This document shows positions 44,440-55,334 of a DNA stretch of 64,000 bases, one piece after another. Position 1 is the first letter of the stretch. Each line of letters opens with the position of its first letter. Made by a program: the position numbers and the translations under genes. The DNA is taken from the NCBI GenBank assembly GCA_003132665.1, contig PKYN01000015.1, positions 76,188 through 140,187 of the forward strand, given 5' to 3'. Source of the stretch: Actinomycetota bacterium. GTDB lineage: Bacteria; Actinomycetota; Thermoleophilia; Gaiellales; Gaiellaceae. The notes below the pieces were generated by a model. It saw only the letters and a list, made by a program, of their open reading frames with translations. It had not been told where the DNA came from and made no database searches.

Positions 44440-44613
44440 GGCTCCGAATGAAGACCCGTCGACTGGGTGTGATCGGTGGTGCGAGGCAAGGACACAAGGA
44501 GCCCTCGTACTGGCGGTACGGGGGCGACCGAGGACGCAGTATCGCGCCGCCGAGCGCGGCCGGGCGGCGGAGTGCTTTGTTCTGAGCCGTGATCCACACC
44601 CATAGCTTGACTC

Positions 44614-45185
44614 CTATTTCCCCTTGTCGAGCGCCAGGTTGAGCTCGAGCACGTTCACCCCCGGCTCGCCCAGGAAGCCGAGCGAGCGTCCGTGGGTGTT
44701 CTCGCGCACGAGTGTAAGCACCTGCGCTAGTGCCAGCCCGCGGGCGCGAGCGACCCTTGGCGCTTGCAGGCGGGCATTTGCGGGCGAGATCTCGGAGTCG
44801 AGGCCGGAGCCGGAAGCGGTGATGGCGTCGACCGGTACCTTCGTGCTTGCGCTCAGGCCGTTGAAGCGCCGGTAGCTCGCCACTCGCTCACGCACGCTCT
44901 TCAGCAGGACCGGGTTGGTCGGCCCCAGGTTCGAGGCGGCGCTCGCCGCGCCGTCGTAGCCCGTTCCCGCCGCCGAGGGCCGTGGCTGGAAGTAGCGGGG
45001 CGCGCTGAAGGCCTGTCCGAGCAGGCGCGAGCCGACGACGACTCCGCCCTCTCGCACCAGCGAGCCCTGCGACTTGGAAGGGAAGGCGATCCGCGCCACA
45101 CTCGTCACCGCGAGCGGGTAGACGGCCCCGACCAGCACGGTGAAGAAGAGGAAGACGGCCAGGGCTGGAAGGATCTGCCGGCGCA

Positions 45186-45189
<4 letters not shown>
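44614..45189 (-). CDS. kdpC: potassium-transporting ATPase subunit KdpC
   Basis: 191 residues. One N-terminal membrane helix ([23 protein letters not shown]) and a periplasmic domain with the family motif [29 protein letters not shown] and [14 protein letters not shown]. KdpC stabilises the complex and boosts affinity. The ATG overlaps the kdpB stop by four bases. Confidence 0.95.
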
Positions 45190-47200
<2,011 letters not shown>

Positions 47201-47204
<4 letters not shown>

Positions 47205-48886
47205 AGGCTCAGGTGCTCCAAAATCGGCCCGAGCGCGAGCACGGGCGCATAGGTGAGAAGAACGACGACGACGATCACCGCCACCAGGAGCACGGCAAAG
47301 AGCGGCGTGGCGGTCGGGAAGGTGCCGGACGACTCGGGCACGGTCTGCTTGCGCGCGAGCGCGCCCGCCAGCGCGAGCACGAGGATCATCAGCAGGAAGC
47401 GGCCGGCGAGCATGGCGATCGCGAGCGTCGCGTTGAACCAGTTCGTGTTCGCGCCAATTCCGCCGAAGGCCGAGCCGTTGTTGTTGGCCGCCGAGGTGAA
47501 GGCGTAGACCATCTCGGTGAGGCCGTGCGAGCCGTGGTTGAGCAGCGCCGAGCGCGGCCCGGAAAGCACCACCGAGGCTCCCGCCAAGCCGAGGATCACG
47601 AGCGGCACGACGAGCAGATAGAGCACGATCAGCTTCATCTCCAGCGCCTGCACCTTCTTGCCCAGGTACTCCGGCGTCCTGCCGACCATCAGCCCGGCGA
47701 GGAAGACCGTGAGAATCGCGAAGACGAGCATCCCGTAGAGACCCGAGCCGGTTCCGCCCGGACTGACCTCGCCGAGCAGCATGTTGGCGACGACGACACC
47801 GCCCGCAAGCGGGGTAAAACTGTCGTGGGAGGAGTTGACGGCCCCGGTCGAGGTGTCGGTGGTGGAGGCGGCGAAGAGCGCCGAGGCCGGCGCGCCGAAG
47901 CGCACTTCCTTGCCCTCCATGTTCGAGCCGACGACGCCGATCGCCTGGATGCGTGGATTGCCGGCCAGCTCATAGTGCGTGGCCACGCCGACCGAGCCGA
48001 TCCAGAGCAAGAACATGGCCGCAAAGATCGTCCAGCCCTGGCGCCGGTTCCCGACCAGGCGCCCAAAGGCGAAGGCGAGAGAGAAGGGGATCACCAGCAG
48101 CGCCCAGATCTCGAGCAGGTTGGTCAGCGCGGTCGGGTTCTCGAACGGGTGGGCGGAGTTGGCGTTGTAGAAGCCGCCGCCGTTCGTGCCCAGCTCCTTG
48201 ATCGCCTCCTGGCTCGCGACCTGACCGCCGGGGATCGACTGCGTCGCGCCGGCCACGGTGTGCGCATGGGTGAAGCCGTGCAGGTTCTGTACGACGCCCT
48301 GGCTGGCCAGAACGATCGCCAGCACGAAGGCGATCGGTATGAGTACACGCACCGTCGTCCGAACAAGATCGACCCAGAAGTTCCCGATCGTGTCCGACTT
48401 TCGCCGCGTCAGCCCGCGAATCAGCGCGACCGCGACCGCGATCCCCACCGCCGCCGAGAGGAAGTTCTGAACCGCCAGTCCGGCCATCTGCGTGAGGTGG
48501 CTGGCGCCGGTCTCGCCGGCGTAGTTCTGCCAGTTGGTGTTGGTGACGAAGCTGACTGCGGTGTTGAAGGCGAGCGCCGGCCCGGCGCTGACGGCGTGGC
48601 TCGGATTGAAGGGGAGCGAGCCCTGCAGGCGCATCAGCAGGTAGACGGCGGCCACCGAGACAGCGCTGAAGATCAGAAGCGAGCCGGCATAGACCCGCCA
48701 GGTCTGTTCGCCTTGCTCGTCGATTCCCGCCGCTCGGTAACAAAGCCGTTCGATCGGGCCGAAGACCCGGTCGCCGGGCGCCGTCCCGCCGCCGAACACG
48801 CGTGCCAGATAGGCGCCGACCAGCGGCGCGCTCAGCGCGATCAGCCCAACCAGCACGCCGAGCTGGAGCCAGCCGCTCGAGCTCAT
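47201..48886 (-). CDS. kdpA: potassium-transporting ATPase subunit KdpA
   Basis: 561 residues with about ten membrane segments and the four pore-loop regions of the K+ channel-like subunit ([48 protein letters not shown] and the less regular fourth). It binds and passes K+. The ATG overlaps the kdpF stop in an ATGA. Confidence 0.96.
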
Positions 48887-48975
48887 CCGAACCGGTCCGG
48901 CTTGAGCAAGGCAACGAGCAGATACAGGAAGACGAACGCGGCGAGCACCAGCGAGCCGGCATCGCCCCAGCTCAT
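48883..48975 (-). CDS. kdpF: KdpF small membrane subunit
   Basis: 30 residues, too short for most gene finders: MSWGDAGSLVLAAFVFLYLL followed by [10 protein letters not shown]. The single membrane helix ending in (L)L-K-P-(D/E)-(R/K)-F matches KdpF, which stabilises the Kdp complex. It overlaps kdpA by four bases (ATGA), and its own ATG overlaps the stop of the small gene upstream. Confidence 0.92.
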   Translation of the reverse strand: MSWGDAGSLVLAAFVFLYLLVALLKPDRFG

Positions 48976-49088
48976 CTGCTGCTTCCCTTCTCGTCGTCCT
49001 CTTGAACGAGGATTCCGATCGCGTGCGCGAAGAGCGCCAGCAGAGTAAAGGCGAGCGCCCCGGCGAGGACGAAGGCTAAATCGGCCAC
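48972..49088 (-). CDS. small membrane protein at the head of the kdp operon
   Basis: 38 residues from a GTG at 49088: MADLAFVLAGALAFTLLALF, then AHAIG and a charged tail ending DDEKGSSR. It has one membrane helix. Its stop overlaps the kdpF start in an ATGA, the same coupling used along the whole kdp operon, which argues that it is really translated. AGGAGG is only one base from the GTG, so the exact start is uncertain. I do not recognise it as a known Kdp subunit; it may be an extra accessory or regulatory peptide. Confidence 0.65.
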   Translation of the reverse strand: MADLAFVLAGALAFTLLALFAHAIGILVQEDDEKGSSR

Positions 49089-49169
49089 GCCTCCTGTCTT
49101 ACCTCAAGCGGATCGCCAAGGCACCGGTCATTGACGCCGTCTCTACGCCGGCGCCCAATATCTTGACGC

Positions 49170-49194
49170 CCCCTTAGCGCTCAGCGAGCTAAGG
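49170..49194. terminator. stem-loop between epimerase and kdp genes
   Basis: CCCTTAGC and GCTAAGGG pair in an 8-bp perfect stem around a nine-base loop. It starts three bases past the stop of the minus-strand epimerase gene and lies about 80 bases before the first kdp gene. No T-tract follows, so it could be a weak terminator or part of the kdp leader. Confidence 0.5.
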
Positions 49195-49196
49195 GC

Positions 49197-50099
49197 TTAG
49201 TTCCGGATCCAGTTCCAGGTGTGGCGCAGGCCGTCTTCGAGGCTTGTTTCGGGGCGCCACGAGAGCTCGTCGGCTGCCTTGCTGACGTCGAGGACGCTTC
49301 GTTGCAGCTCGCCCGCGCGCGCGGGAGCGTTCTCGGCCGAGAGCTTGCTTCCGGCTACCTTGCGGCAGAGGTCGTAGAGCTCGAGCACCGAGGTGGCCCG
49401 GCCGGTTCCGACGTTGAAGACTCCGCCCTCGGCCTCGGACGCGGCCAACGCCGCGCGCACCACATCGCCGACGAAGACGTAGTCGCGCTCCTGCTCGCCG
49501 TCGCCGAAGATGAGACAGGTCTCACCGTCTCTAAGGCGCCCAAGGAAGATGGCGACCACTCCCGCCTCGCCGTTCGGATCCTGCCTCGGCCCGAAGACGT
49601 TGGCGAAGCGCAGCGCGACGTTCGCCATCCCGTGCAGGCGCTGGTAGGTGAGCAGATACTCCTCGCCGGCCAGCTTGGCCGTTCCGTAGGGAGCGAGCGG
49701 GCGGCGCTCGCTCGCCTCGTCGGCGGGCTCGTCGCACTCGCCGTAGATGGCGCCGCCGCTGGAGGCGAAGACAACCCGGGCGCCAACCGATCGGGCCGCC
49801 TCGAGCACGTGCACGGTGCCGATCACGTTCACCTCGGCGTCGTAATCGGGCCGCTCGACCGAGACGCGCACATCGGCCTGGGCCGCGAGGTGGAAGCAAA
49901 CCTCGGGCCGGAGCTCACTGAAGAGGTCTTCGAGCGGCTCGCGTATGTCCAGCACGTGCAGCCGCGCCTGCGCGTGAACGTTCTCGCGCTTCCCGCTCGA
50001 GAGGTTGTCGACGATGTCGACGGAGTCGCCGCGTTCGATCAGAGCATCGACGAGATTCGAGCCGATGAATCCTGCACCGCCGGTGACGAGCGCCCGCAC
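49197..50099 (-). CDS. NAD-dependent sugar-nucleotide epimerase/dehydratase (GalE-like)
   Basis: 300 residues from the GTG at 50099, which gives the usual opening V-R-A-L-V-T-G-G-A-G-F-I-G-S-N. Extended SDR motifs are HLAAQADVRVSVERP, ASSGGAIYGE, PYGTAKLAGE (Tyr and Lys of the active site) and RFANVFGPRQDPNGEAGVVAIF. It probably epimerises UDP-glucose or a related sugar for cell-surface glycans. An in-frame ATG at 50123 would overlap the start of the divergent tmk gene. Confidence 0.88.
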   Translation of the reverse strand: MRALVTGGAGFIGSNLVDALIERGDSVDIVDNLSSGKRENVHAQARLHVLDIREPLEDLFSELRPEVCFHLAAQADVRVSVERPDYDAEVNVIGTVHVLEAARSVGARVVFASSGGAIYGECDEPADEASERRPLAPYGTAKLAGEEYLLTYQRLHGMANVALRFANVFGPRQDPNGEAGVVAIFLGRLRDGETCLIFGDGEQERDYVFVGDVVRAALAASEAEGGVFNVGTGRATSVLELYDLCRKVAGSKLSAENAPARAGELQRSVLDVSKAADELSWRPETSLEDGLRHTWNWIRN

Positions 50100-50121
50100 G
50101 CCCCGTATCCTATCGATGCTC

Positions 50122-50724
50122 ATGTTCATCTCCTTCGAAGGTCTCGACGGCTGCGGCAAGACGACTCAGGTCGAGCTGCTCGAGGCCTTCCTCGAGACGC
50201 GAGATTTCGAGGTCGTCGCGACGCGCGAGCCGGGCGGCACCGAGCTGGGCGAGACGCTGCGCCAGATAGTCCTCCACGGCGGCAAGATCTCGCCCTGGGC
50301 GGAGGTGGCCATCTTCGCGGCGGCGCGGGCCGAGCTGGTCGAAGAGGTGATCGAGCCGGCGCTCGGGCGGGGAGCGATCGTGATCTCCGATCGCTTCGTC
50401 GATTCCTCGCTCGTCTACCAGGGAGTGGCGCGCGGGCTCGGGATCGAGAACGTCTTGCAGCTCAACCTGCACGCCACGAAGGGCTTGCTTCCCGAGCGCA
50501 CCTTCCTACTCATGGTCGACGAGAAGCTCTCGGAGGCGCGAGTCGGCGAGGAGCGCGATCGCATGGAGCGCGAAAGCGTGGAGTTCCGGCGCCTGGTCGG
50601 CGACGGCTACCGGCGCCTGGCGGAGATGTTCCCCGGGCGGATAGTCGCGCTCGACGGGACGCAGTCCCGCGAGTTGATCGCGCGCCAGGTTCGCCAGGCG
50701 CTCGAGGAAGCCGGGCTGCTTTGA
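50122..50724 (+). CDS. tmk: thymidylate kinase
   Basis: 200 residues. It phosphorylates dTMP to dTDP. P-loop FEGLDGCGKTTQ at residues 5-16, TREPGGTELGE with the substrate Arg, and the DRFVDSSLVYQGVARGLG region are standard. An ATG at 50116 is also in frame. It is coupled to the delta' gene: its TGA overlaps that gene's TTG start (TTGA). Confidence 0.95.
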   Translation: MFISFEGLDGCGKTTQVELLEAFLETRDFEVVATREPGGTELGETLRQIVLHGGKISPWAEVAIFAAARAELVEEVIEPALGRGAIVISDRFVDSSLVYQGVARGLGIENVLQLNLHATKGLLPERTFLLMVDEKLSEARVGEERDRMERESVEFRRLVGDGYRRLAEMFPGRIVALDGTQSRELIARQVRQALEEAGLL

Positions 50725-51815
50725 GCTCTACGAGCGATCTGTTCGCCGCGGTCGCCGAGCAGGAGGAGGCGAAGGCGCTGCTTCGCTCGGCGCTGACCGA
50801 GGGGCCCGCGCACGCCTATCTCTTTCACGGCCCGAGCGGGATCGGCAAGCGCAAGGCGGCGCTGCTCTTCGCCGGCGAGCTGCTCGGAGACCTGCGCCGC
50901 GTCGAGCAGCACTCGCATCCCGATCTCTACCTGCTCGAGCCCGTCGGCGACCAGATTCGCATCGACGACACCCGAGCGCTCAGGCGTGACCTGCACATGC
51001 GCCCGTTCGAGGCGAACTGGCGCGTTTATCTCATCTTCTCGGCCGAGACAATGAATCGCGAGGCCGCCGACGCGCTGCTCAAGGATCTCGAGGAGCCGCC
51101 CGCCTACGCCGTCTTCGTGCTCGTCGCGAGCGATCCGCGGCGAATCTCCGAGACCATCCGTTCGCGCTGCCAGTCGGTCTCCTTCCACCGCCTCTCCGAG
51201 CAGGCCGTACTGGAACGGATCGAGCGCCTGGGCGGTGTTCCCGACGAGGAGCGCCGGCGAGCTCTGGCGCGCATCGCGGCCGGCCGCCTCGACCGGCTGG
51301 AGCGCCTGCTCGAGCCCGCCGCCTCCGCCCGGCGCGCCCGCCTGCTGGCGGCCGCGCGCGCCGTCTACTCCGATCCCGACTTCGAGCCGGCCGACGCCGT
51401 GCGCTCGCTTCAAGAGGCGATCGACGAGCGCGGCGCCGAGGCGCGGGCGAAGGCCGAGCACGGGCTGGAGGGAAGCGACCTTCCCAAGCGCGAGCTCGAT
51501 CAGCGCCTGCGCCGGGTCGAGCGCGGCGCCAAGCGTGAGGAGTTGCTGGCGATGCTCGAGGAGCTGGCCGCCTGGTACCGCGATCTCGTTGCGATCGCCA
51601 TCGGCGCCGACGGCGTGCTGATTCATTCCGACGCCGCCGCCGAGCTGCGCGCCGACGGAACGCTCGATCGCCTGGCCGCGGCCGAGGACGCGGTCGATCT
51701 GGTGCGCGAGACCTTCCGCTGCACGCAGACGCTCAACCTCAACTCGTCGCTGGCGCTGGAGGCGCTGTTCGTTCGCTTGCATGCACTCTTCGCCGGGGTC
51801 GAGGCGCTTGTTTGA
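50721..51815 (+). CDS. holB: DNA polymerase III delta' subunit (clamp loader)
   Basis: 364 residues from the TTG at 50721, whose frame overlaps the tmk stop. AAA+ features: YLFHGPSGIGKRKAALLFAGELL, DTRALRRDLHMRPFEANWRVYLIFSAETMNREAADALLKDLEEPP, SRCQSVSF. The C-terminal half (LLAMLEELAAWYRDLVAIAIG) is helical, as in clamp-loader collar domains. The zinc-binding cysteines seen in many delta' proteins are absent. The tmk-holB pair is common in actinobacteria and coordinates dTTP supply and replication. Confidence 0.88.
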   Translation: MSSTSDLFAAVAEQEEAKALLRSALTEGPAHAYLFHGPSGIGKRKAALLFAGELLGDLRRVEQHSHPDLYLLEPVGDQIRIDDTRALRRDLHMRPFEANWRVYLIFSAETMNREAADALLKDLEEPPAYAVFVLVASDPRRISETIRSRCQSVSFHRLSEQAVLERIERLGGVPDEERRRALARIAAGRLDRLERLLEPAASARRARLLAAARAVYSDPDFEPADAVRSLQEAIDERGAEARAKAEHGLEGSDLPKRELDQRLRRVERGAKREELLAMLEELAAWYRDLVAIAIGADGVLIHSDAAAELRADGTLDRLAAAEDAVDLVRETFRCTQTLNLNSSLALEALFVRLHALFAGVEALV

Positions 51816-51906
51816 GGCCGGCGCGCTTTCGGCGCCCTCTCACGTTCGCCGTTTTCGAGATACTGAGCGGAGTCCGTCCGCTCTGATCACGACGTAAGGC
51901 AGGACC

Positions 51907-54273
51907 ATGCCGCCGGTCCCCCGCAATAAGCCGAAAAACGACACCCCGATCGAGCCCGATCCGCAGCGGAGTCAGACGCTCGAGACGCTGCTGCAAAACC
52001 TCCCCGATGCCGTCGTCCGCATCGGCAGGGACTACCGGCATGTATTCGCCAACCCCGCTTGCGAGAGAGTGCTTGGAGTTCCCGCTGCGGAGGTCATCGG
52101 CAAGAAGATGCAGGAGCTCCCCTTGCCGCCGAAGCTGCGCAAGACGTGGGAGGCGCGGGTCAAGAAGGTGCTCGAGAGCGGGGAGACGCTGGACGTCGAA
52201 GACACCTTCGAGGGCCCCACCGGCCCGCGCAGCCACGAGACGAGGCTGCTACCCGAGCGGGACGAGCGCGGCGAGATAGTGAGCGTCCTCATCGTCATCC
52301 ACGATGTCAGCGAACGTCACCGGGCCGAGAGGACGCTCAAGGAGAGCGAGGAGCGCTTCCGCGTCGCCTTCGAGGAGGCGCCGATCGCGATGCTCCTGAT
52401 CGGCGACGACGTCACCATTCGCGGAAGCAACGCCGCCGCCTGCGAGCTGCTCGGCTACGCGAAGAATGAGCTCACAGGGAAGACGATCTACGAGATCACC
52501 CATCCCGACGATCTCGAGCTGACGCGCGATGTTGCCGCGCGGATGATCGAGGGCGCCCATCCCGAGTCGACGATCGCGACCGAGAAGCGCTACCTGCGCA
52601 AGGACGGTGACGTCGTCTGGGGCCGGCTATCGGTTTCGTCCGTGCGCGACTCCGAGCAGCGCTTCGTTCAGAACATCGCGCAGATCGTCGACATAACGTC
52701 GCTCAAGCAGGCCGAGCAGGCGTTGCGCGAGCGCGAGGAACTGCAACGGCTCGTGATCGGGCACGCCAACGACGTGATCGCGGTGGTCGGTTTCGACTTC
52801 ACCATTCGCCTGGTCTCTCAGTCGGTGCGGAACGCTCTGGGCTTCGAGCCCGAGCAGCTAGTCGGCCGCAGCGTCCACGAGCTGATCGAGCCCGAGAAGT
52901 TCGAGGAACTCCAAAACGCGTTGGAAGAGATCATCGATGGCCGGCCGCCGCACACTCGCTCCTTCCGTATCAGGCACCGCGACGGCGGCTGGCGCCTGTT
53001 CGACGGCCTCGGCTCGATCGCAAGCGACGAGCGGGGCGCGCCCTCGTACGTGGTCGTGATCCTGCGCGATGTGACCGAGCGGACGTCGCTCGAACAGAAG
53101 CTTCTGATCGCCCAGAAGATGGAAGCGGTCGGCCAGCTCGCCGGCGGTGTCGCGCACGACTTCAACAACCTTCTCACTGTCATCAACGGCTTTGCCGACA
53201 TGGCGATCAAGGAGCTCGGCGACCGCGACGACCCGATCAGCCGCTACCTCGCCGAGATAGGTCACGCCGGCCGGCGCGCGGCCGAGCTGACCCAGCATCT
53301 GCTCGCCTTCAGCCGCCAGCAAGTGCTTCGGCCGGAGATCGTCGACGTCAACTCGGTCGTCGAGGAGTACGCCGTAATGCTCCGCCGCGTTCTGGGTGAG
53401 GAGATCGAGCTGTCGACGCAGCTGGAGCCGCACCTCCACACCGTCGAGGTGGATCCCGGCCAGCTCGGCCAGGTGCTGATGAACCTGGCGGTAAATGCCC
53501 GCGATGCCATGCCACACGGCGGAGCTCTCGCCATCAGCACCCGGAACGTCGCACTGAAGAAGTCGCTCCCGATCGAGTACGGAACGCTCCCGCGCGGCAG
53601 GTACGTGCTTCTCTCGGTCTCCGACAACGGCGAAGGGATGGCAGCGGAGACGCGTGCACACGTCTTCGAGCCCTTTTTCACCACCAAGGAGCCGGGCCAG
53701 GGAACCGGGCTCGGGCTGGCCACGGTGGTCGGCATCGTCGAGCAGTCGGGCGGGGCTATCGCCGTCGAGAGCGTGCCCGAGCAGGGAACGACCTTCCGTG
53801 TTTACCTGCCGCGCAGCGCGGTGGGCCGGGTCACGGAGAAGGCCGAGCTCGAGAAGTCGCAGACCGGCGCCGGCACGATCCTCATCGCCGAGGACGACCA
53901 GGCCGTACGCAAGCTGGTGGCCAAGATCCTGCTCGAGGCCGGCTACCGCGTGCTGATTGCCGCTTTGCCCAGTGAGGCGATCTCGCTGGCCGCCCGTGAG
54001 CCCTCGATCGATGTGCTCGTAACCGACGTCGTCATGCCCGAGATGAACGGTCACGAGCTGGCGCAGGGACTCCTCGCCGAGCGGCCCGACCTACGCATCC
54101 TCTACATCTCCGGCTACACGCCCGACGTCGTCCGCGACAAAGGCGTGCTAACTAACCAGGAAAGCTTTTTGCAGAAGCCTTTCACCGCCGCCGCGCTCAC
54201 GCAGGCGGTCCGCGAACTAACCGCGGAAAGTCCGCCTCGGTCCGCAGAAAGTCCGCCTCCTGCGGAGGCATGA
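51907..54273 (+). CDS. hybrid histidine kinase with three PAS domains and C-terminal receiver
   Basis: 788 residues. PAS domains lie at about 15-135, 140-265 and 275-395 (the second with EERFRVAFEEAPIAMLLIG, the third with GHANDVIAVVGFDF). The kinase core follows: H-box GGVAHDFNNLLTVINGFADM, ATPase motifs DNGEGM and GTGLGLATVVGIVEQSGG. A receiver with LVTDVVMPEMNG and FLQKPFT ends it. There are no membrane segments, so it senses a cytoplasmic cue. The last 18 residues (from TAESPPRSAESPPP) are encoded by repeat copy B, so the original C-terminus was replaced or extended by the repeat. Confidence 0.92.
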   Translation: MPPVPRNKPKNDTPIEPDPQRSQTLETLLQNLPDAVVRIGRDYRHVFANPACERVLGVPAAEVIGKKMQELPLPPKLRKTWEARVKKVLESGETLDVEDTFEGPTGPRSHETRLLPERDERGEIVSVLIVIHDVSERHRAERTLKESEERFRVAFEEAPIAMLLIGDDVTIRGSNAAACELLGYAKNELTGKTIYEITHPDDLELTRDVAARMIEGAHPESTIATEKRYLRKDGDVVWGRLSVSSVRDSEQRFVQNIAQIVDITSLKQAEQALREREELQRLVIGHANDVIAVVGFDFTIRLVSQSVRNALGFEPEQLVGRSVHELIEPEKFEELQNALEEIIDGRPPHTRSFRIRHRDGGWRLFDGLGSIASDERGAPSYVVVILRDVTERTSLEQKLLIAQKMEAVGQLAGGVAHDFNNLLTVINGFADMAIKELGDRDDPISRYLAEIGHAGRRAAELTQHLLAFSRQQVLRPEIVDVNSVVEEYAVMLRRVLGEEIELSTQLEPHLHTVEVDPGQLGQVLMNLAVNARDAMPHGGALAISTRNVALKKSLPIEYGTLPRGRYVLLSVSDNGEGMAAETRAHVFEPFFTTKEPGQGTGLGLATVVGIVEQSGGAIAVESVPEQGTTFRVYLPRSAVGRVTEKAELEKSQTGAGTILIAEDDQAVRKLVAKILLEAGYRVLIAALPSEAISLAAREPSIDVLVTDVVMPEMNGHELAQGLLAERPDLRILYISGYTPDVVRDKGVLTNQESFLQKPFTAAALTQAVRELTAESPPRSAESPPPAEA

Positions 54274-54486
54274 CGACTTTCTGCGGTGAGAAACGAAACT
54301 GAGCCGCGCCTTCGGCGCTCGGCTCAGCTGATCCCAGGAGCGGGGCGGGCTGCCGGAGTTGGGGTCAGTGTTCGAGGTGGAGGGGTCGGGGGATGGCGTT
54401 TCGTGAGCCGCGCCCGCCATGTCGGTCGCGGCGGCCGGGAGCAAAGCCGCTTTCCACCGACGAAAGTCGCCAGACTTTTATCGGCT
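54221..54486 (+). repeat. structured intergenic repeat, copy B
   Basis: Order: a duplicated half-arm (54221-54238), stem-loop I (54242-54286, CCGCAGAAAGTC with GACTTTCTGCGG, inner hairpin GCCTCC/GGAGGC), stem-loop II (54299-54327, CTGAGCCG with CGGCTCAG), the invariant core (54391-54432) and stem-loop III (54457-54484, CCGACGAAAG with an imperfect CTTTTATCGG). It overlaps the last codons of the hybrid kinase, including its stop. The 219 bases after it and before the next gene hold no gene that I can see. Confidence 0.87.
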
Positions 54487-54705
54487 AACAGCGTCCGCGA
54501 TCGGGGGATACAGCCGCCTTGCCTGTGCTCCGATAGCCGGTCTGAGTAGTGCTCTGCGGCCCTCGCTCAGTCAGATGTGGGCTCAACGCAGCGCAACGAA
54601 ACATCATCGCTTCGGTAGCCCTCTGCAGGATGCGAACACGGCGCCGATAAGACAACCGAGACTCGAATATCACATAGCATCGCGACGCTGGTCGGAGGTA
54701 ATGAG

Positions 54706-55332
54706 ATGAAGAATTTGAGATCCATGCGAATCCTTGTTCCTGTCTTTCTCGCTCTGGCTGTCGTCTTCGTTGCCGCAGCCGTCGCAGCTCCCAGCCCGGC
54801 GAAGATGGTGCTGAAGAGGCTCGACCTCTCAACGGCTTTCCTGCCGGACGGCGCCACGCAAGTGACGAACGCGGACGTCGTCGCGGGAGGCGGGGCTACC
54901 GATGCGCAGCTCGCGAGTTGGGGTCGAATCGACGGTTACAAGGTGGCGTTCAAGATCAAGACCAACCGCGCCTTGGCTAACAAGCTCATCGGCCCGATCT
55001 ACGTCGTCTCGGGCGCCAACACCTACAACACGGCGGCCGGAGCCCACGTGGCCTGGCTGGCGCAGCTTTCCGCGCTCAAGAAGACCCCCGGCATTCATAC
55101 GGCAGTAGGCCGGCGCGTAGGAAGCGAATCGAAGCTCCTCACCTACACGCAATCGGCGAAGGTGTCGGGCGGCACCGTCACCTACCTGATCTATGTCTAC
55201 ACCTGGCGCAGCGGTAGCAACACCGCATCGCTGATATGCGAGGGGTTCAAGGGCCGGATCACCAAGCAGGCGGCCGTAAAGCTCGCGCGGAAGCAGCAAT
55301 CGCGCATCAAAGCCTCTTACGCAGCCGGATAA
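54706..55332 (+). CDS. secreted hypothetical protein
   Basis: 208 residues, with GGAGG seven bases before the ATG. A clear signal peptide (MRILVPVFLALAVVFVAAAVAAP) starts the mature chain near residue 28. The mature part is basic and beta-rich (YKVAFKIK, GTVTYLIYVYTWR), with one Cys near the end. I recognise no family. The stop codon is two bases before stem-loop I of repeat copy C. Confidence 0.7.
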   Translation: MKNLRSMRILVPVFLALAVVFVAAAVAAPSPAKMVLKRLDLSTAFLPDGATQVTNADVVAGGGATDAQLASWGRIDGYKVAFKIKTNRALANKLIGPIYVVSGANTYNTAAGAHVAWLAQLSALKKTPGIHTAVGRRVGSESKLLTYTQSAKVSGGTVTYLIYVYTWRSGSNTASLICEGFKGRITKQAAVKLARKQQSRIKASYAAG

Positions 55333-55334
55333 AC

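Noticed and set aside
49089..49196. Possible c-di-AMP riboswitch before the kdp operon
   Set aside because: The gap is too short and lacks the conserved aptamer sequences; only a simple stem-loop is visible.
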